A stretch of 64,000 bases of DNA from Acidobacteriota bacterium (GCA_033549365.1 JAWSUF010000013.1:25520-89519); one strand, 5' to 3'. Shown: positions 44,201 through 57,867, counted from the first letter of the stretch. Numbers and translations are program-made. Notes: a model not told the origin generated them from the letters alone.

Positions 44201-44771
44201 GGCGTTTGGCGACTTCGTCGGCCAGGATGCCTGCGATTTCGATGCCCCGGGTTCCGGCGTAGCATTCGGCGGCGGCGCCGAAGAAGAGATGGGTCTGGAG
44301 AACGAGCTTGCCGCCGAGTTCGGATTTGTCGTCGACCAGGATGACGGACAGCCCGGCGTCGGCCGCCTCGATGGCCGCGCCCATGCCCGCCGGACCGCCT
44401 CCGACGACCAGGAGGTCGCAGGACAGGTCCTCGATCCCGGACATTTTCAGATCCGAGCTCGAAACGGCGGGGAGTTCGGGGAAACCCTGGAGGGGGAGGA
44501 CTTTCATGCCCTCCTTGATGGGAACCATGCAGGCTTTGACGGGCAGACCGTCGGCGATCACCATGCACTGGGAGCATTGACCGTTGGCGCAGAAAATGCC
44601 CTGGGGGGATCCGTCCTTGTGATGGGTTCCGAAGATCCGGATGCCGTGGGCGAAGAGGGCGCTGGAAATCATTTCGCCTTTTTGGCCGGTAAGCGGCTTG
44701 CCGGCGAAGAAGAAACGGACCTCTTCGACTTCGGGAATGCGGAGAATGGGGTGTTCGTTGACGCGGCTCAT
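41223..44771 (-). CDS. Multidomain FAD/NAD(P)/iron-sulfur dehydrogenase subunit
   Basis: 1182 residues from the ATG at 44771. Domains in order: a [2Fe-2S] ferredoxin-like domain (about 15-95, FCANGQCSQCMV); an FAD domain starting LLVVGGGPAGMG (about 122) as in sarcosine oxidase alpha/HcnB; a dicluster 4Fe-4S region (CNPCSVVCPQQ, CVGCSKCVANCPG; about 470-520); a GltD-like part with CRMSCPADVRAQGY, VCGRVCYHPCEDGC and IAVIGSGPAGLACANELA (about 585-1050); and a C-terminal BFD-like [2Fe-2S] domain (VCRCERVTAGEI, CMGACGAKTC). It resembles an oxidase alpha subunit joined to an NADPH-glutamate-synthase-like small chain. Confidence 0.88.
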   Translation of the reverse strand: MSRVNEHPILRIPEVEEVRFFFAGKPLTGQKGEMISSALFAHGIRIFGTHHKDGSPQGIFCANGQCSQCMVIADGLPVKACMVPIKEGMKVLPLQGFPELPAVSSSDLKMSGIEDLSCDLLVVGGGPAGMGAAIEAADAGLSVILVDDKSELGGKLVLQTHLFFGAAAECYAGTRGIEIAGILADEVAKRPDIRVMTSSVAVGVFSDKKVGVASDDRYRLITPKSLLVAAGAREKALNFPGCDLPGVYGAGAFQTLLNRDLVRPSEKLFIVGGGNVGLIAAYHALQAGIAVVGLCEALPDVGGYWVHADKIRRMGVPIYTRTSVVSANGKEAIESVTVAGVDENWKILPGTHKTYACDTLLIAVGLDRVSEFHETAKNIGLDSYLAGDAEEIAEASAAMFSGRVTGRRIARNLGKDVEIPEAWENMTQLLKSHPGRQDFPVRIMDGNGGGPKKEIYPVIGCLETIPCNPCSVVCPQQALKMPSGDILQRPEFDGDCVGCSKCVANCPGLAISLVDMTTRASGKARVTLPFELPLNFEIGDSVAVVGWKGEPLGQAKVLDILDRSGRSPCRMSCPADVRAQGYIQLIGKGQFAAAIDLIRRDLPLPGVCGRVCYHPCEDGCLRKEIDEPVAICALKRFVADWARENAPDIKPLPVTRPQRIAVIGSGPAGLACANELAHRGYAVTVFEAHEKAGGLLRLGIPAYRLPDDVLDYELECLARQGIEFKTGTRIENVDDLLKQGYAAVFMAPGALKATSAGIPGEDLEGVIDMLEFLRRVKSGDLARLSGRVAIIGGGNSAIDSARVARRLGASEVRILYRRSREQMPSHDWEVKQAQDEGIQFDFLVAPEAIVGSNVHVEGVRLIRMKLGEPDASGRARPVPVPGSEFEMPFDTVIPAIGQQTSLGRLSEGLAMTKWGNILADPVTQLTNPGGIFAGGDAATGADTVVAAFGSGKRAAESIDRFLRGVDIDAGRREEKPKAPETLRDNAPRVPRVKEEEVPVADRIDSMVEIVKTLTEEAALIEAGRCLGCGTIGECLPGLDPGNRAAKKSPIQDKAHMVVVETEPDIAPRIGGIRVQPESVTEPIATVMPEVTPDETIVCRCERVTAGEIRGLIRDGERDINQIKAVTRACMGACGAKTCTPLIHRLFREEGVPMSEIVDQPKRPLFIEVPLGAFAGIEEEKDQ

Positions 44772-44829
44772 GATCAACTCGCTTTCATAGATGATTTCGC
44801 TAAAAAAGCAAACAATTCTTAAGTGAAAT

Positions 44830-44858
44830 ATTATACATCAGCCCTCATAGAGAGGCAA
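44830..44858 (-). promoter_or_regulatory. Promoter of the oxidoreductase operon
   Basis: Minus strand: TTGCCT (plus 44853-44858), 17-base spacer, consensus TATAAT (44830-44835), about 58 bases before the ATG at 44771. Confidence 0.6.
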
Positions 44859-45193
44859 ACTGATTCAGTCCGCGGAGAAAACCGCGAACCCCAACGGGAT
44901 CTCTGTTGGCAGGGAATTATAACATAACTTTTCGACCGGAATTGATTTTTCATTCAAATGCCGCAAAATTCGTGTTAAGATTCTTATCTCGTGACGATAT
45001 TCCAGGCCCGTCAATCCTGTTCTGCCGAAATCGCGCCGGTTTTCATATCCCATCTCTTTGTTAATGACCTGTTTTCTGAATCGGATAAATTCCGGGTTTA
45101 CAACCGGCGGACAAGTCCGCGAATTGCATCAAGGCGCATGGCACCTGGCGGTCTTGCGGGGGATGTTTAAAATTTTTGAGGGAGATAAATACA
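44859..45193. other. Non-coding gap between divergent operons
   Basis: About 335 bases with no credible gene. Short open frames on both strands lack ribosome binding sites and start within AT-rich sequence. Apart from the minus-strand promoter at its left edge and a GAGGGAG ribosome binding site just before 45194 I see no clear element; no convincing plus-strand promoter was found. Confidence 0.5.
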
Positions 45194-47233
45194 ATGAGAA
45201 AACCGTTATTCATCGTTTTGGCTGTTCTAATCCTGACGATGTCCGCTGTGTCCGAACAGGCGGCCAAACCCGTCCGTCTTCTGGACCTGGACACATTCAT
45301 GGAAATGGAATCCGTCGGCAGCCCTCTGATTTCTCCCGACGGTCGCCACATCCTGTTCACCCGAAGCTTCGTCGACAAAATGAGCGACCAGAGGCGGAGC
45401 AATCTCTGGATCGTCGATCCCGACGGCCGGAGAGTCCGGGAATTGACTCACGGAGACTGGCGGGATTTCGCGCCGGTCTGGTCTCCGGACGGAAAGAGGA
45501 TCGCCTTCCTGTCCGATCGCGATAAATCCGTCCAGATCCATGTTCTCTGGTTGGACACGCGCGATGTGGCCCAGCTCACACGCCTCGAAAGAGCCCCTCA
45601 GAACATCGCCTGGTCGCCCGACGGCAAACAGCTCGCTTTCACTTATTTCCTGCCTGACGAAACATCGATCCTGCCCGTGAAGCTTCCCAAGCGGCCGTCA
45701 GGCGCCAAATGGGCCGATCCCGCAATCGTCGTGGACCGCCTGACCTGGCAGAGCGACGGCCGGGGTTATCTGCCCAGGGGAAACAACCAAATTTTCACGA
45801 TCGACGCCGTCCTCGGCGGAACGCCGCGACAAATCACGTCGGGTGACTATTCCCACGGATCCCCCGAATGGTCGGGAGACGGGCGGACGATCTTTTTTTC
45901 GGCCATTCGCAAGCCGGACGCCGAATATCTTCGCGGCGACACCGAAATCTACGCCGTGGATCTCAAATCCCTCGAAATCCGCACCCTCACCGACCGCAAG
46001 GGCCCGGACGGTAATCCGATGGTCTCTCCCGACGGAAAATGGATCGCCTACACCGGTTACGACGACCGCGACTACACGAGCCACCTTTCGAGCCTTTATC
46101 TCATGGATTCCGGCGGAGGACGGAAGAAGATGCTGGCCGGCGATCTGCCCAGTTCGCCGCGAAACATCTTCTGGGCCTTTGACGGCTCAGGCCTCTATTA
46201 CCTCATGGCCGAGAGAGGGGAGTCCAACCTCTATTTTGTGGCGCTCGACGGCCGGAAATCGAAAATCACCCAGGGCGTCCACGTCATCCAGGCCCTTTCT
46301 CTGGCCCGGGACGGCCGGGCCGCGGCCGTCGTGACGGATTTCCATAATCCGGGCACTCTGGTGACATTCACCCTGAACCGCCCCCGCGACTTCCGGACGC
46401 TCGTCGATGTCAACACCGATGTTCTGGACGGAATCCAACTGGGCCGGGTCCAGGAGCTTCTTTTCAAGGCACCGGACGGTCTCGAAAGCCAGGGCTGGCT
46501 CATCAAGCCCGCCGACTTCGACCCCGAAAAGAAATATCCGATGCTTCTCTATATTCACGGCGGACCCTGGTCGATGTACAACGTGGGCTTCAACTGGGCC
46601 TGGCAGAATTTCGCCGCCAACGGTTATGCCGTCCTTTATACGAACCCCCGGGGCAGCACGGGCTACGGACAGGATTTCGTGAACGGCATTCAGTATTCCT
46701 ACCCGGGAAAGGACTATGATGATCTCATGGCCGGGGTCGACGCCGCCCTGGCGCTGGGCTTCATCGATAAGGACAATCTCTTCGTCTGCGGCGGAAGCGG
46801 CGGAGGCGTGCTGACGGCCTGGATCGTCGGCCACACCGACCGTTTCCGCGCGGCCGTCTCCATGCGGCCGGTCATCAACTGGCATTCCTTCGTCGGGACG
46901 ACGGACGGACCCAACTGGTATCGCCAGTTCCGAAAATTCCCCTGGGAAGATCCCATGGAATACGCCGTCCGTTCGCCCCTTCATTACGTCGGGAACGTCA
47001 AAACCCCGACCATGGTCATGACCGGGGAGGCCGACCTGAGAACCCCCATGACCCAGAGCGAGGAATATTACCGGGCGCTCAAGATGCTGAAGGTGGATAC
47101 GCTTCTTGTCCGCATGCCCGAGGAATATCACGGCTGGCGTCGCCCGTCCCACCAGCTCCTTCAGCAGCTCTATCTTCAGGCCTGGTTCGAAAAATACCGG
47201 GTCGGTAAAAGCGCTACGGTAGAGACGCGTTAA
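45194..47233 (+). CDS. Exported S9C-type prolyl oligopeptidase/acylaminoacyl peptidase
   Basis: 679 residues, signal peptide about 1-20 (start chosen for GAGGGAG upstream and this signal). WD40-like blades follow (SPLISPDGRHILFTR, PVWSPDGKRIAFLSD, NIAWSPDGKQLAF). The hydrolase domain has the oxyanion YIHGGPWSMYN, the nucleophile Ser535 in CGGSGGGV, Asp in TGEADLRTP and His in PEEYHGWRR. It cleaves short peptides, often after dipeptide or acylated N-termini, in the periplasm. First of three exported genes (peptidase, glutamyltransferase, BNR protein) that suggest peptide use. Confidence 0.92.
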   Translation: MRKPLFIVLAVLILTMSAVSEQAAKPVRLLDLDTFMEMESVGSPLISPDGRHILFTRSFVDKMSDQRRSNLWIVDPDGRRVRELTHGDWRDFAPVWSPDGKRIAFLSDRDKSVQIHVLWLDTRDVAQLTRLERAPQNIAWSPDGKQLAFTYFLPDETSILPVKLPKRPSGAKWADPAIVVDRLTWQSDGRGYLPRGNNQIFTIDAVLGGTPRQITSGDYSHGSPEWSGDGRTIFFSAIRKPDAEYLRGDTEIYAVDLKSLEIRTLTDRKGPDGNPMVSPDGKWIAYTGYDDRDYTSHLSSLYLMDSGGGRKKMLAGDLPSSPRNIFWAFDGSGLYYLMAERGESNLYFVALDGRKSKITQGVHVIQALSLARDGRAAAVVTDFHNPGTLVTFTLNRPRDFRTLVDVNTDVLDGIQLGRVQELLFKAPDGLESQGWLIKPADFDPEKKYPMLLYIHGGPWSMYNVGFNWAWQNFAANGYAVLYTNPRGSTGYGQDFVNGIQYSYPGKDYDDLMAGVDAALALGFIDKDNLFVCGGSGGGVLTAWIVGHTDRFRAAVSMRPVINWHSFVGTTDGPNWYRQFRKFPWEDPMEYAVRSPLHYVGNVKTPTMVMTGEADLRTPMTQSEEYYRALKMLKVDTLLVRMPEEYHGWRRPSHQLLQQLYLQAWFEKYRVGKSATVETR

Positions 47234-47269
47234 CACAGACGGGAAGAGAGTGAATGACGGAGGAAAGAG

Positions 47270-49165
47270 ATGATTCAGAAAAGCTTGATCCTGATGCCGA
47301 ATGCGATTCGACTGATAGCGGCGGCGGCCGTGCTGCTTCTGGCATCCGGCCACGGTATCCAAGGCGCCGTCCGGACGGAAAAACCCATTCTTCACGGCAA
47401 ACACTGGGTGGCCATCACGGGAAAACCCATGGCCGCAACCGCCGGAGCCATGATGTTTATGAAAGGCGGAAACGCCGTCGACGCCGCCTGTGCCATGCTC
47501 GGCGCGGTCTGCACCATGCACGACGTCCTGAGCTGGGGCGGTGAGACCCAGGCCCTGATCTACAATCCGAAAACCGGGGAGGTCATCGCCGTTAACGCCC
47601 TGGGCGTCGCTCCGACCGGCGCGACCCCTGAATTTTACAAAGAACGCGACATGAAATACCCGCCGGCCGACGGCCCTCTTTCGGCCGTAACCCCGGGAAC
47701 GCCGGGCGGTCTATTGACCATGCTGGCCGAGTTCGGAACTCTCAGCCTGGCCGACGTCCTCGAACCTTCCCTCCAGATGGCCGAAGGTTACCCGATGGAA
47801 AAAGACACGGCCGACCGGATCGAACGAACCAAGGACAAGTTGAAAGAGTGGCCCTATTCCAAGGCCGTTTTTCTTCCCCACCTCGGCGAGGAAGAGAGGG
47901 AAGCCCCGTATCCCGGCGAAGTCTTCCGCCAGCCCGACCTCGCCGAAACCTTGAAAAAGCTCGTCGAGACCGAGAAGGATGCCCTGTTCCGTGGGCTGAG
48001 CCGAAAAGAGGCCATATACGCAGCCTATGAACGCTTCTACCGCGGCGACATCGCCCGCGAGTTCGTCCGCGGCTCCACGGAACAGGGCGGGCTCATCACC
48101 ATGGAGGACCTCGACCGCTGGCAGGTCTATCTCGAAAAACCGGTGACCGTGAATTACAAGGGCATCGATGTCTACAAGCTCACGACCTGGGTCCAGGGTC
48201 CCGTCATGCTCCAGGCTCTCAATATGCTCGAAAACTTCGACCTCAAGGCCATGGGCTACAACAGTACCCGTTATATCCACACCCTTTATCAGGTCATGAA
48301 CCTGGCCTTCGCCGACCGGGATTTCTATTACGGCGATCCCTATTTCCCGCCCGAGGAACCGATTCGCGGGCTTCTCTCCAAAGACTATGCCAAAGTACGC
48401 ACCAAAGGCATCAACTGGGAGAAGAATGACCCGGCGGTCAAACCCGGCGACCCCTATCCCTTTGAGAGCCGGAAGAACCCCTTTCTTCACTACCTGGAAC
48501 AATGGGGGAAAGAGAAGGAGGAGGTTATCGATACGGAAACTGCAAGCCCGGCGGACATCGCGGCTTTTGAGGACAGCTTTCGAAGCGGAACGACCTCCAT
48601 CCAGGCGGTCGATAAGGAAGGTTGGGTCGTCTCCGTGACTCCCAGCGGCGCCTGGGTTCCAGCCGTCGTCGCCGGGCGGACCGGCATCGCCATGAGCCAG
48701 AGGGCGCAGAGCTTTGTTCTGGAGGAAGCCGAGAATCCCTTCAACGTCATCGCCCCCGGAAAAAGACCCCGGGCGACTCTGACGCCGGGCCTGGCCCTCA
48801 AGGACGGACTGCCGTTTCTGTCCTTCGCCGTCCAGGGCGGCGACACCCAGGACCAGAACCTTCTGCAGTTTTTCCTCAATATCGTCGAGTTCGGAATGAA
48901 CGTTCAGCAGGCCTGCGAAGCGGCCAATATCGCGAGCTACCAGTTGCGGGATTCTTTCGGCGACCACAAGATCGCGCCGGGCAAGCTGGATTTGAACTCC
49001 AAGGTTCCCGAATGGGTTCAGGCCGAACTCGAAGCCATGGGCTACAAAATCACCCTGAGAAGGTCCACGTCCGGACCCATCAACGCCGTTTTCTTCGACC
49101 GGAAGCATGGGACGTTCTGGGGCGGCAGCAGCAACAACGGCGACGACTACGGCGTCGTTTGGTGA
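47270..49165 (+). CDS. Gamma-glutamyltransferase (autoprocessed Ntn hydrolase)
   Basis: 631 residues, signal peptide about 1-33. The large-subunit part has GKPMAATAGAMMFMKGGNAVDAA and LSAVTPGTPGGLL. Autocleavage should occur before Thr441 in FRSGTTSIQAVD, giving the catalytic N-terminal threonine; the small subunit then has VSVTPSGAWVP and ALKDGLPFLSFAVQGGD. It transfers or hydrolyses the gamma-glutamyl group of glutathione-like peptides in the periplasm. GGAGGAAAG precedes the ATG. Located 36 bases after the S9C peptidase gene. Confidence 0.93.
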   Translation: MIQKSLILMPNAIRLIAAAAVLLLASGHGIQGAVRTEKPILHGKHWVAITGKPMAATAGAMMFMKGGNAVDAACAMLGAVCTMHDVLSWGGETQALIYNPKTGEVIAVNALGVAPTGATPEFYKERDMKYPPADGPLSAVTPGTPGGLLTMLAEFGTLSLADVLEPSLQMAEGYPMEKDTADRIERTKDKLKEWPYSKAVFLPHLGEEEREAPYPGEVFRQPDLAETLKKLVETEKDALFRGLSRKEAIYAAYERFYRGDIAREFVRGSTEQGGLITMEDLDRWQVYLEKPVTVNYKGIDVYKLTTWVQGPVMLQALNMLENFDLKAMGYNSTRYIHTLYQVMNLAFADRDFYYGDPYFPPEEPIRGLLSKDYAKVRTKGINWEKNDPAVKPGDPYPFESRKNPFLHYLEQWGKEKEEVIDTETASPADIAAFEDSFRSGTTSIQAVDKEGWVVSVTPSGAWVPAVVAGRTGIAMSQRAQSFVLEEAENPFNVIAPGKRPRATLTPGLALKDGLPFLSFAVQGGDTQDQNLLQFFLNIVEFGMNVQQACEAANIASYQLRDSFGDHKIAPGKLDLNSKVPEWVQAELEAMGYKITLRRSTSGPINAVFFDRKHGTFWGGSSNNGDDYGVVW

Positions 49166-49171
49166 TATAAT
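49163..49171 (+). promoter_or_regulatory. Extended -10 promoter element before the BNR protein gene
   Basis: TGATATAAT (49163-49171) is a perfect extended -10 (TGnTATAAT) that overlaps the glutamyltransferase stop; no good -35 is present. The start codon lies 43 bases downstream. Confidence 0.4.
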
Positions 49172-49214
49172 AAATCGCTTGTCTTCAATTATTTCATTCA
49201 ATAGAGGAGGATTC

Positions 49215-53865
<4,651 letters not shown>

Positions 53866-53882
<17 letters not shown>

Positions 53883-54204
53883 GGCCGAACCACGAAAAAC
53901 GAAGCCGGCGCTCATCCGGGAAGTCGGCGCCAAGGCCGAGCGCAAAATCCGGGCGCAGCGCCAGGTCAATCGAACCGTCTGGTTCGGCCTGGGCATGATG
54001 GGCCTGATCGGCTGGTCGGTGGCGATTCCCACGCTGCTCGGAACGGTTCTGGGGATCTGGCTCGACAAGCGTTATCCCAGCGGCTATTCCTGGACTTTGA
54101 TGCTTCTCATCACCGGGCTGGCCGTCGGCTGCCTGAACGCCTGGCATTGGGTCTCCAAGGAAGACCGGGCCATGCGGGAAGAACAGGAGGATGATGATGA
54201 ATGA
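53866..54204 (+). CDS. atpQ: N-ATPase small membrane subunit AtpQ
   Basis: 112 residues, two membrane helices (about 38-62 and 75-95) between charged ends. The middle matches AtpI/AtpQ-type proteins (GWSVAIPTLLGTVLGIWLDKRYP), thought to help assemble the c-ring and possibly pass Mg2+. The start overlaps atpC by 17 bases. A gene at this place is diagnostic of N-ATPases. Confidence 0.88.
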
Positions 54205-54511
54205 CATGCTGTCTCTTGTCCCGGCCCTTGGCGCAGGAGGGATCATCGGAGCCATCTTTTTCGGCGGCCTCTGGTGGACCGTTCGGAAAGGCTTAACATC
54301 CAAAAAGCCGTCGCTATGGTTTTTCGGCAGCCTGGTCGTTCGAACGATCCTTGCTCTGGCCGGATTCTATTTTGTCTCCGGCGGCGAGTGGAAGAGACTC
54401 CTGGCGTGTCTCCTGGGATTCGTTATCGCGCGCGTCATCGTGATTCGGCTGACCGGGCCGCCTATCGAACATCCCGAATCTTCGACGAAGAAGGCCGACC
54501 ATGCGACTTAG
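54191..54511 (+). CDS. atpR: N-ATPase small membrane subunit AtpR
   Basis: 106 residues, three hydrophobic segments. The run GAIFFGGLWWTVRKG and the arginine pair in FFGSLVVRTILALAGFY are typical of AtpR, which together with AtpQ marks N-ATPases and probably interacts with the c-ring. Of three ATG codons in a row, the third (54197) is best placed 6 bases after AGGAGG. Overlaps atpQ by 14 bases. Confidence 0.88.
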   Translation: MMMNDMLSLVPALGAGGIIGAIFFGGLWWTVRKGLTSKKPSLWFFGSLVVRTILALAGFYFVSGGEWKRLLACLLGFVIARVIVIRLTGPPIEHPESSTKKADHAT

Positions 54512-55208
54512 TCCCGACGCCGTCATCTTCTGGCAATCCGGATTTCTGAAGCTCAACGCCACCATTATTTTCACGTGGGGGCTGATGCTTCTTCTGGCCG
54601 CCGGTTCCAAACTCATCACGCGCCGATTGTCCTATGGGCTGAAACGCTCACGCTGGCAGAACGCTCTGGAAATCATCGTCACGACGATCGAGAAACAGAT
54701 CGAAGAGGTCGGCCTGCGCCGGCCGCGGAAATACCTCGGATTTCTCGGCACAATTTTTCTGTTTGTCGCCGCCTCCGCTCTCTTTTCCATCATCCCCGGC
54801 TACGATTCTCCGACCGGCTCGCTCTCGACCACGGCGGCGCTTGCGCTGTGTGTTTTTGTGGCCGTGCCGCTTTACGGCATCGCCGAACAGGGCTTCGGCG
54901 ACTATTTCAAGTCCTATCTGAAGCCGACCTTCATCATGCTGCCCTTCAACATCATCGGCGAACTGTCCCGCACCCTGGCCCTGGCCGTCCGCCTGTTCGG
55001 GAACATGATGAGCGGGGCGATGATCATCGGGATCCTTCTCCTGATCGTTCCCTTCATCTTCCCGATCGTCATGACGGCTCTCGGCCTGCTCACCGGCATG
55101 GTCCAGGCCTACATTTTCTTTATTCTGGCCACCGTTTATATTGCGGCCGCCACCCGCGCCCACGACCCCGGCCCCGGGTCGAAAAAAGAAAGGAGTTCCC
55201 ATGGATAG
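54501..55208 (+). CDS. atpB: N-ATPase a subunit AtpB
   Basis: 235 residues with 5-6 membrane helices. The essential arginine is Arg164 in ELSRTLALAVRLFGNMMSG, which faces the c-ring glutamate and drives ion exchange. It sits in the membrane as part of the stator. Start overlaps atpR by 11 bases; the 3' end overlaps atpE by 8 bases. Confidence 0.94.
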   Translation: MRLSPDAVIFWQSGFLKLNATIIFTWGLMLLLAAGSKLITRRLSYGLKRSRWQNALEIIVTTIEKQIEEVGLRRPRKYLGFLGTIFLFVAASALFSIIPGYDSPTGSLSTTAALALCVFVAVPLYGIAEQGFGDYFKSYLKPTFIMLPFNIIGELSRTLALAVRLFGNMMSGAMIIGILLLIVPFIFPIVMTALGLLTGMVQAYIFFILATVYIAAATRAHDPGPGSKKERSSHG

Positions 55209-55482
55209 CATGACCATCATCGGCGTGGCCTCCATTGTCACCGCCGGCATCACCATCGCGCTTGGCAGCCTGGGTCCGGCACTGGGGCAGGGAAGGGCCG
55301 TTTCGACGGCGCTGAGCTCCCTGGCTCAGCAGCCCGACGCCTCCGCCACCATCACCCGGACGCTGTTCGTCGGTCTGGCCATGATCGAGTCCACGGCGAT
55401 TTACTGCTTTGTCGTCGCCATGATCCTCATTTTTGTCAACCCGTTCTGGAACCAGATCCTCACTCAGGTCACGGGGAACTAA
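55201..55482 (+). CDS. atpE: N-ATPase c subunit AtpE with Na+ ligand set
   Basis: 93 residues from the ATG at 55201 (AAAGGAG upstream). Two helices joined by a polar loop (LAQQPDA). The ion site matches Na+-binding c-rings: Gln30 in GPALGQG, then Glu63, Ser64, Thr65 and Tyr68 in AMIESTAIY, equal to Gln32, Glu65, Ser66, Thr67 and Tyr70 of Ilyobacter tartaricus. It therefore should carry Na+ rather than H+. The ring size cannot be read from sequence. Confidence 0.95.
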   Translation: MDSMTIIGVASIVTAGITIALGSLGPALGQGRAVSTALSSLAQQPDASATITRTLFVGLAMIESTAIYCFVVAMILIFVNPFWNQILTQVTGN

Positions 55483-55485
55483 CCC

Positions 55486-56256
55486 ATGCTGATCGATTGG
55501 TTCACGGTCGTTGCCCAGATCGTCAATTTCCTGATCCTGGTGTATCTGCTGAAGCGCTTTCTCTACAAACCCATTCTCAAGGCCATCGACGCCCGGGAAA
55601 AGCGGATCGCCTCCGAGATCGAGAACGCCGAAAAGAAACGGGCCGAGGCCCGGAAGGAGCGCGATGCGTTCCAACAGAAGAACAAGGAGTTGGAGGAACA
55701 TCGGGACGAACTCATGAGCCGGGCCGAGGATGAGGCGAAGTCGGAGCGGCGGCGCCTGATCGAAGAGGCTCAAAATGCGGCCGATGTCATGCGCGGCAAA
55801 CGGCGGGAAGCCCTGAAGCGCGAACATGAGAGCCTGAAGGATGAAATCCGCCGCCGCATCCGAGAGGAAGTCTTCGCCGTTTCCCGAAAGGCGCTGTCCG
55901 ATCTTGCCGGAGCGAGCCTGGAAGAACGCATGGGCGAAGTTTTCGGGAAGCGTCTGCGGGAGCTGGATGAGGAGACAAAGAAGAAGCTTTCCGAGGCCCT
56001 GGCGGCCTCCTCCGAGCCGGTTCTTGTGCGCAGCGCCTTCGACCTGCCGGATGAACAGCGTGAGGCCATTCAAGCGGCGGTCAAAGAAGCGATCTCGGCG
56101 GAAATTCCCGTCAAGTTTGAAACCGCACCCGATCTGGTCGGCGGGATCGAACTTGTGGCCAAGGGACACAAAGTGGCCTGGAGCATCGCGGATTACCTGA
56201 GCTCACTGGAAAAAGACGTCGAGGCGCGTCTTCAGCCTCAAACACCGAACCCATGA
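55486..56256 (+). CDS. atpF: N-ATPase b subunit AtpF with delta-like C-terminus
   Basis: 256 residues, about 90 longer than a usual b subunit. One membrane helix at about 5-25, then a long charged coiled coil (about 30-175). Residues about 178-245 resemble the C-terminal domain of subunit delta ([48 protein letters not shown]). No separate atpH gene exists in the operon, so this tail may replace delta at the top of the stator. It starts 3 bases after atpE and overlaps atpA by 4 bases. Confidence 0.9.
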   Translation: MLIDWFTVVAQIVNFLILVYLLKRFLYKPILKAIDAREKRIASEIENAEKKRAEARKERDAFQQKNKELEEHRDELMSRAEDEAKSERRRLIEEAQNAADVMRGKRREALKREHESLKDEIRRRIREEVFAVSRKALSDLAGASLEERMGEVFGKRLRELDEETKKKLSEALAASSEPVLVRSAFDLPDEQREAIQAAVKEAISAEIPVKFETAPDLVGGIELVAKGHKVAWSIADYLSSLEKDVEARLQPQTPNP

Positions 56257-57845
56257 ACAAGGATCCGGAAGATATTCAGAGCGTTTTCGACGGCGCGCTT
56301 GGAGATCTGCGCCGGGTGCGGGAAGAATTCACCCCGCAACTTGCGCCTCGGGAAACGGGCCGGGTCACGCGGGTTTCCACGGGAATCGCCCTCGTGTCGG
56401 GTCTTCCCGGCGTCGGATACGATGAACAGGTCATTTTTCCGGGGCGGGTGCCCGGCATCGCCTTCAACGTTGATGAAGAAGACGTCGGCGTTGTTCTGCT
56501 CGGGGATTACCGCCATTTGAAGGCCGGAGACGAGGTCGAGCGGACCGGGCGGGTCATGGATGTGCCCGTGGGCGAAGGTTTGCTGGGGCGGGTGATCGAT
56601 CCCGTCGGCCGTCCCCTCGACGGCCGGGGCCCTGTCGCCGCCTCGGAGCGCCTGCCTATCGAACGTCCCGCAGCGTCCATTATGGACCGCGCGCCTGTTT
56701 CCGTTCCGCTCCAGACCGGAATCAAGGTCATCGACGCCCTCATCCCGATCGGCCGCGGCCAGCGCGAGCTGATCCTCGGCGACCGGCAGACGGGAAAGAC
56801 CGCTATCGCCGTCGACACGATTCTGAATCAGAGCGGAAAAGATGTCCTCTGCGTTTATTGCGCCATCGGGCAGCGCGCCGCCGCCGTCGCCAAGGCCGCC
56901 GCGATATTGCAGGAAAATGATGCGATGGAGTACACCGTTGTCGTTGTCACCGAGGGCAACGATCCGCCGGGACTGGCCTATATCGCTCCTTACGCCGCGA
57001 CCGCAATCGCCGAGTTTTTCATGGAGCAGGGCCGCGATGTGCTGATCGTCTACGACGACCTCACCCATCACGCCCGCGCCTATCGCGAACTGTCTCTGCT
57101 GCTTCGCCGTCCACCCGGGCGAGAGGCGTTTCCCGGCGACATCTTCTACATCCACTCGCGGCTTCTGGAGCGATCGACGCAGATGCGCCCGGAACTCGGT
57201 GGGGGATCGCTCACCGCACTCCCCATCGTGGAAACCGAAGCGCAGAACATTTCCGCTTTCATTCCGACCAACCTGATCTCCATCACAGACGGACAGATCT
57301 ACCTTTCTCCGACGCTTTTCCAGTTGGGCGTGCTGCCGGCGGTCGATGTGGGCTTATCCGTATCCCGCGTCGGCGGCAAGGCGCAACGGGCGGCTTACCG
57401 AGCCGTCGCGGGCGATCTCAAACTCTCTTATGCCCAGTTCGAAGAGCTCGAGACGTTTGCCCGCTTCGGCGCCCGACTGGATGAGGACACCCTCAAGGTC
57501 ATCGAACACGGCCGGAGAATCCGCGCCTGCCTCAAGCAGCCGGAATTCTCGCCGGTCGCCATGCCGGAACAAATCGTCGTGCTGCTGGCTTTGACCGGCA
57601 AACTCTTCAAAGATGTTCCGCTGGACCGGATGACCGAAGCCGAGGGCGCTCTTCGCGAGGCGGCCCGGGAGATCCCGGGTGAAGTCCTCGAAAGACTGGA
57701 GACCGTCGAAAAACTGAGCGACGAGGATCGCGAGGCGATCCTCCAAGTCGCCCGCAAAGCGCTGGCCCGCTTCCGGGAGCCGGAGCCGGCGGGAGCTGAA
57801 TCCGAACCAGGGATAGAGCCCGAGCATGGGACCGAGTCCGGTTGA
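56253..57845 (+). CDS. atpA: N-ATPase alpha subunit AtpA
   Basis: 530 residues. Walker A GDRQTGKT at 176-183, [14 protein letters not shown], the arginine-finger region in the C-terminal third and the alpha-type loop [14 protein letters not shown]. Non-catalytic nucleotide-binding subunit of the F1 head, and it supplies the arginine finger to beta. The last 20 residues are Glu/Pro-rich. The start overlaps the atpF stop (ATGA). In described N-ATPase operons atpG follows directly; here two other genes come between. Confidence 0.95.
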   Translation: MNKDPEDIQSVFDGALGDLRRVREEFTPQLAPRETGRVTRVSTGIALVSGLPGVGYDEQVIFPGRVPGIAFNVDEEDVGVVLLGDYRHLKAGDEVERTGRVMDVPVGEGLLGRVIDPVGRPLDGRGPVAASERLPIERPAASIMDRAPVSVPLQTGIKVIDALIPIGRGQRELILGDRQTGKTAIAVDTILNQSGKDVLCVYCAIGQRAAAVAKAAAILQENDAMEYTVVVVTEGNDPPGLAYIAPYAATAIAEFFMEQGRDVLIVYDDLTHHARAYRELSLLLRRPPGREAFPGDIFYIHSRLLERSTQMRPELGGGSLTALPIVETEAQNISAFIPTNLISITDGQIYLSPTLFQLGVLPAVDVGLSVSRVGGKAQRAAYRAVAGDLKLSYAQFEELETFARFGARLDEDTLKVIEHGRRIRACLKQPEFSPVAMPEQIVVLLALTGKLFKDVPLDRMTEAEGALREAAREIPGEVLERLETVEKLSDEDREAILQVARKALARFREPEPAGAESEPGIEPEHGTESG

Positions 57846-57867
57846 ATCATGAAAAAGGAGGCATAAA

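Noticed and set aside
41208..44822. A 1204-codon plus-strand open frame
   Set aside because: It lies exactly opposite the iron-sulfur/flavin subunit and its translation (Gly/Asp/Val-rich) shows no domain. It is an antisense artefact of codon usage.
44865..45053. Minus-strand frame of 62 codons between the oxidoreductase operon and the S9C peptidase
   Set aside because: No ribosome binding site, no family resemblance, and it would sit upstream of the promoter that serves the oxidoreductase genes.
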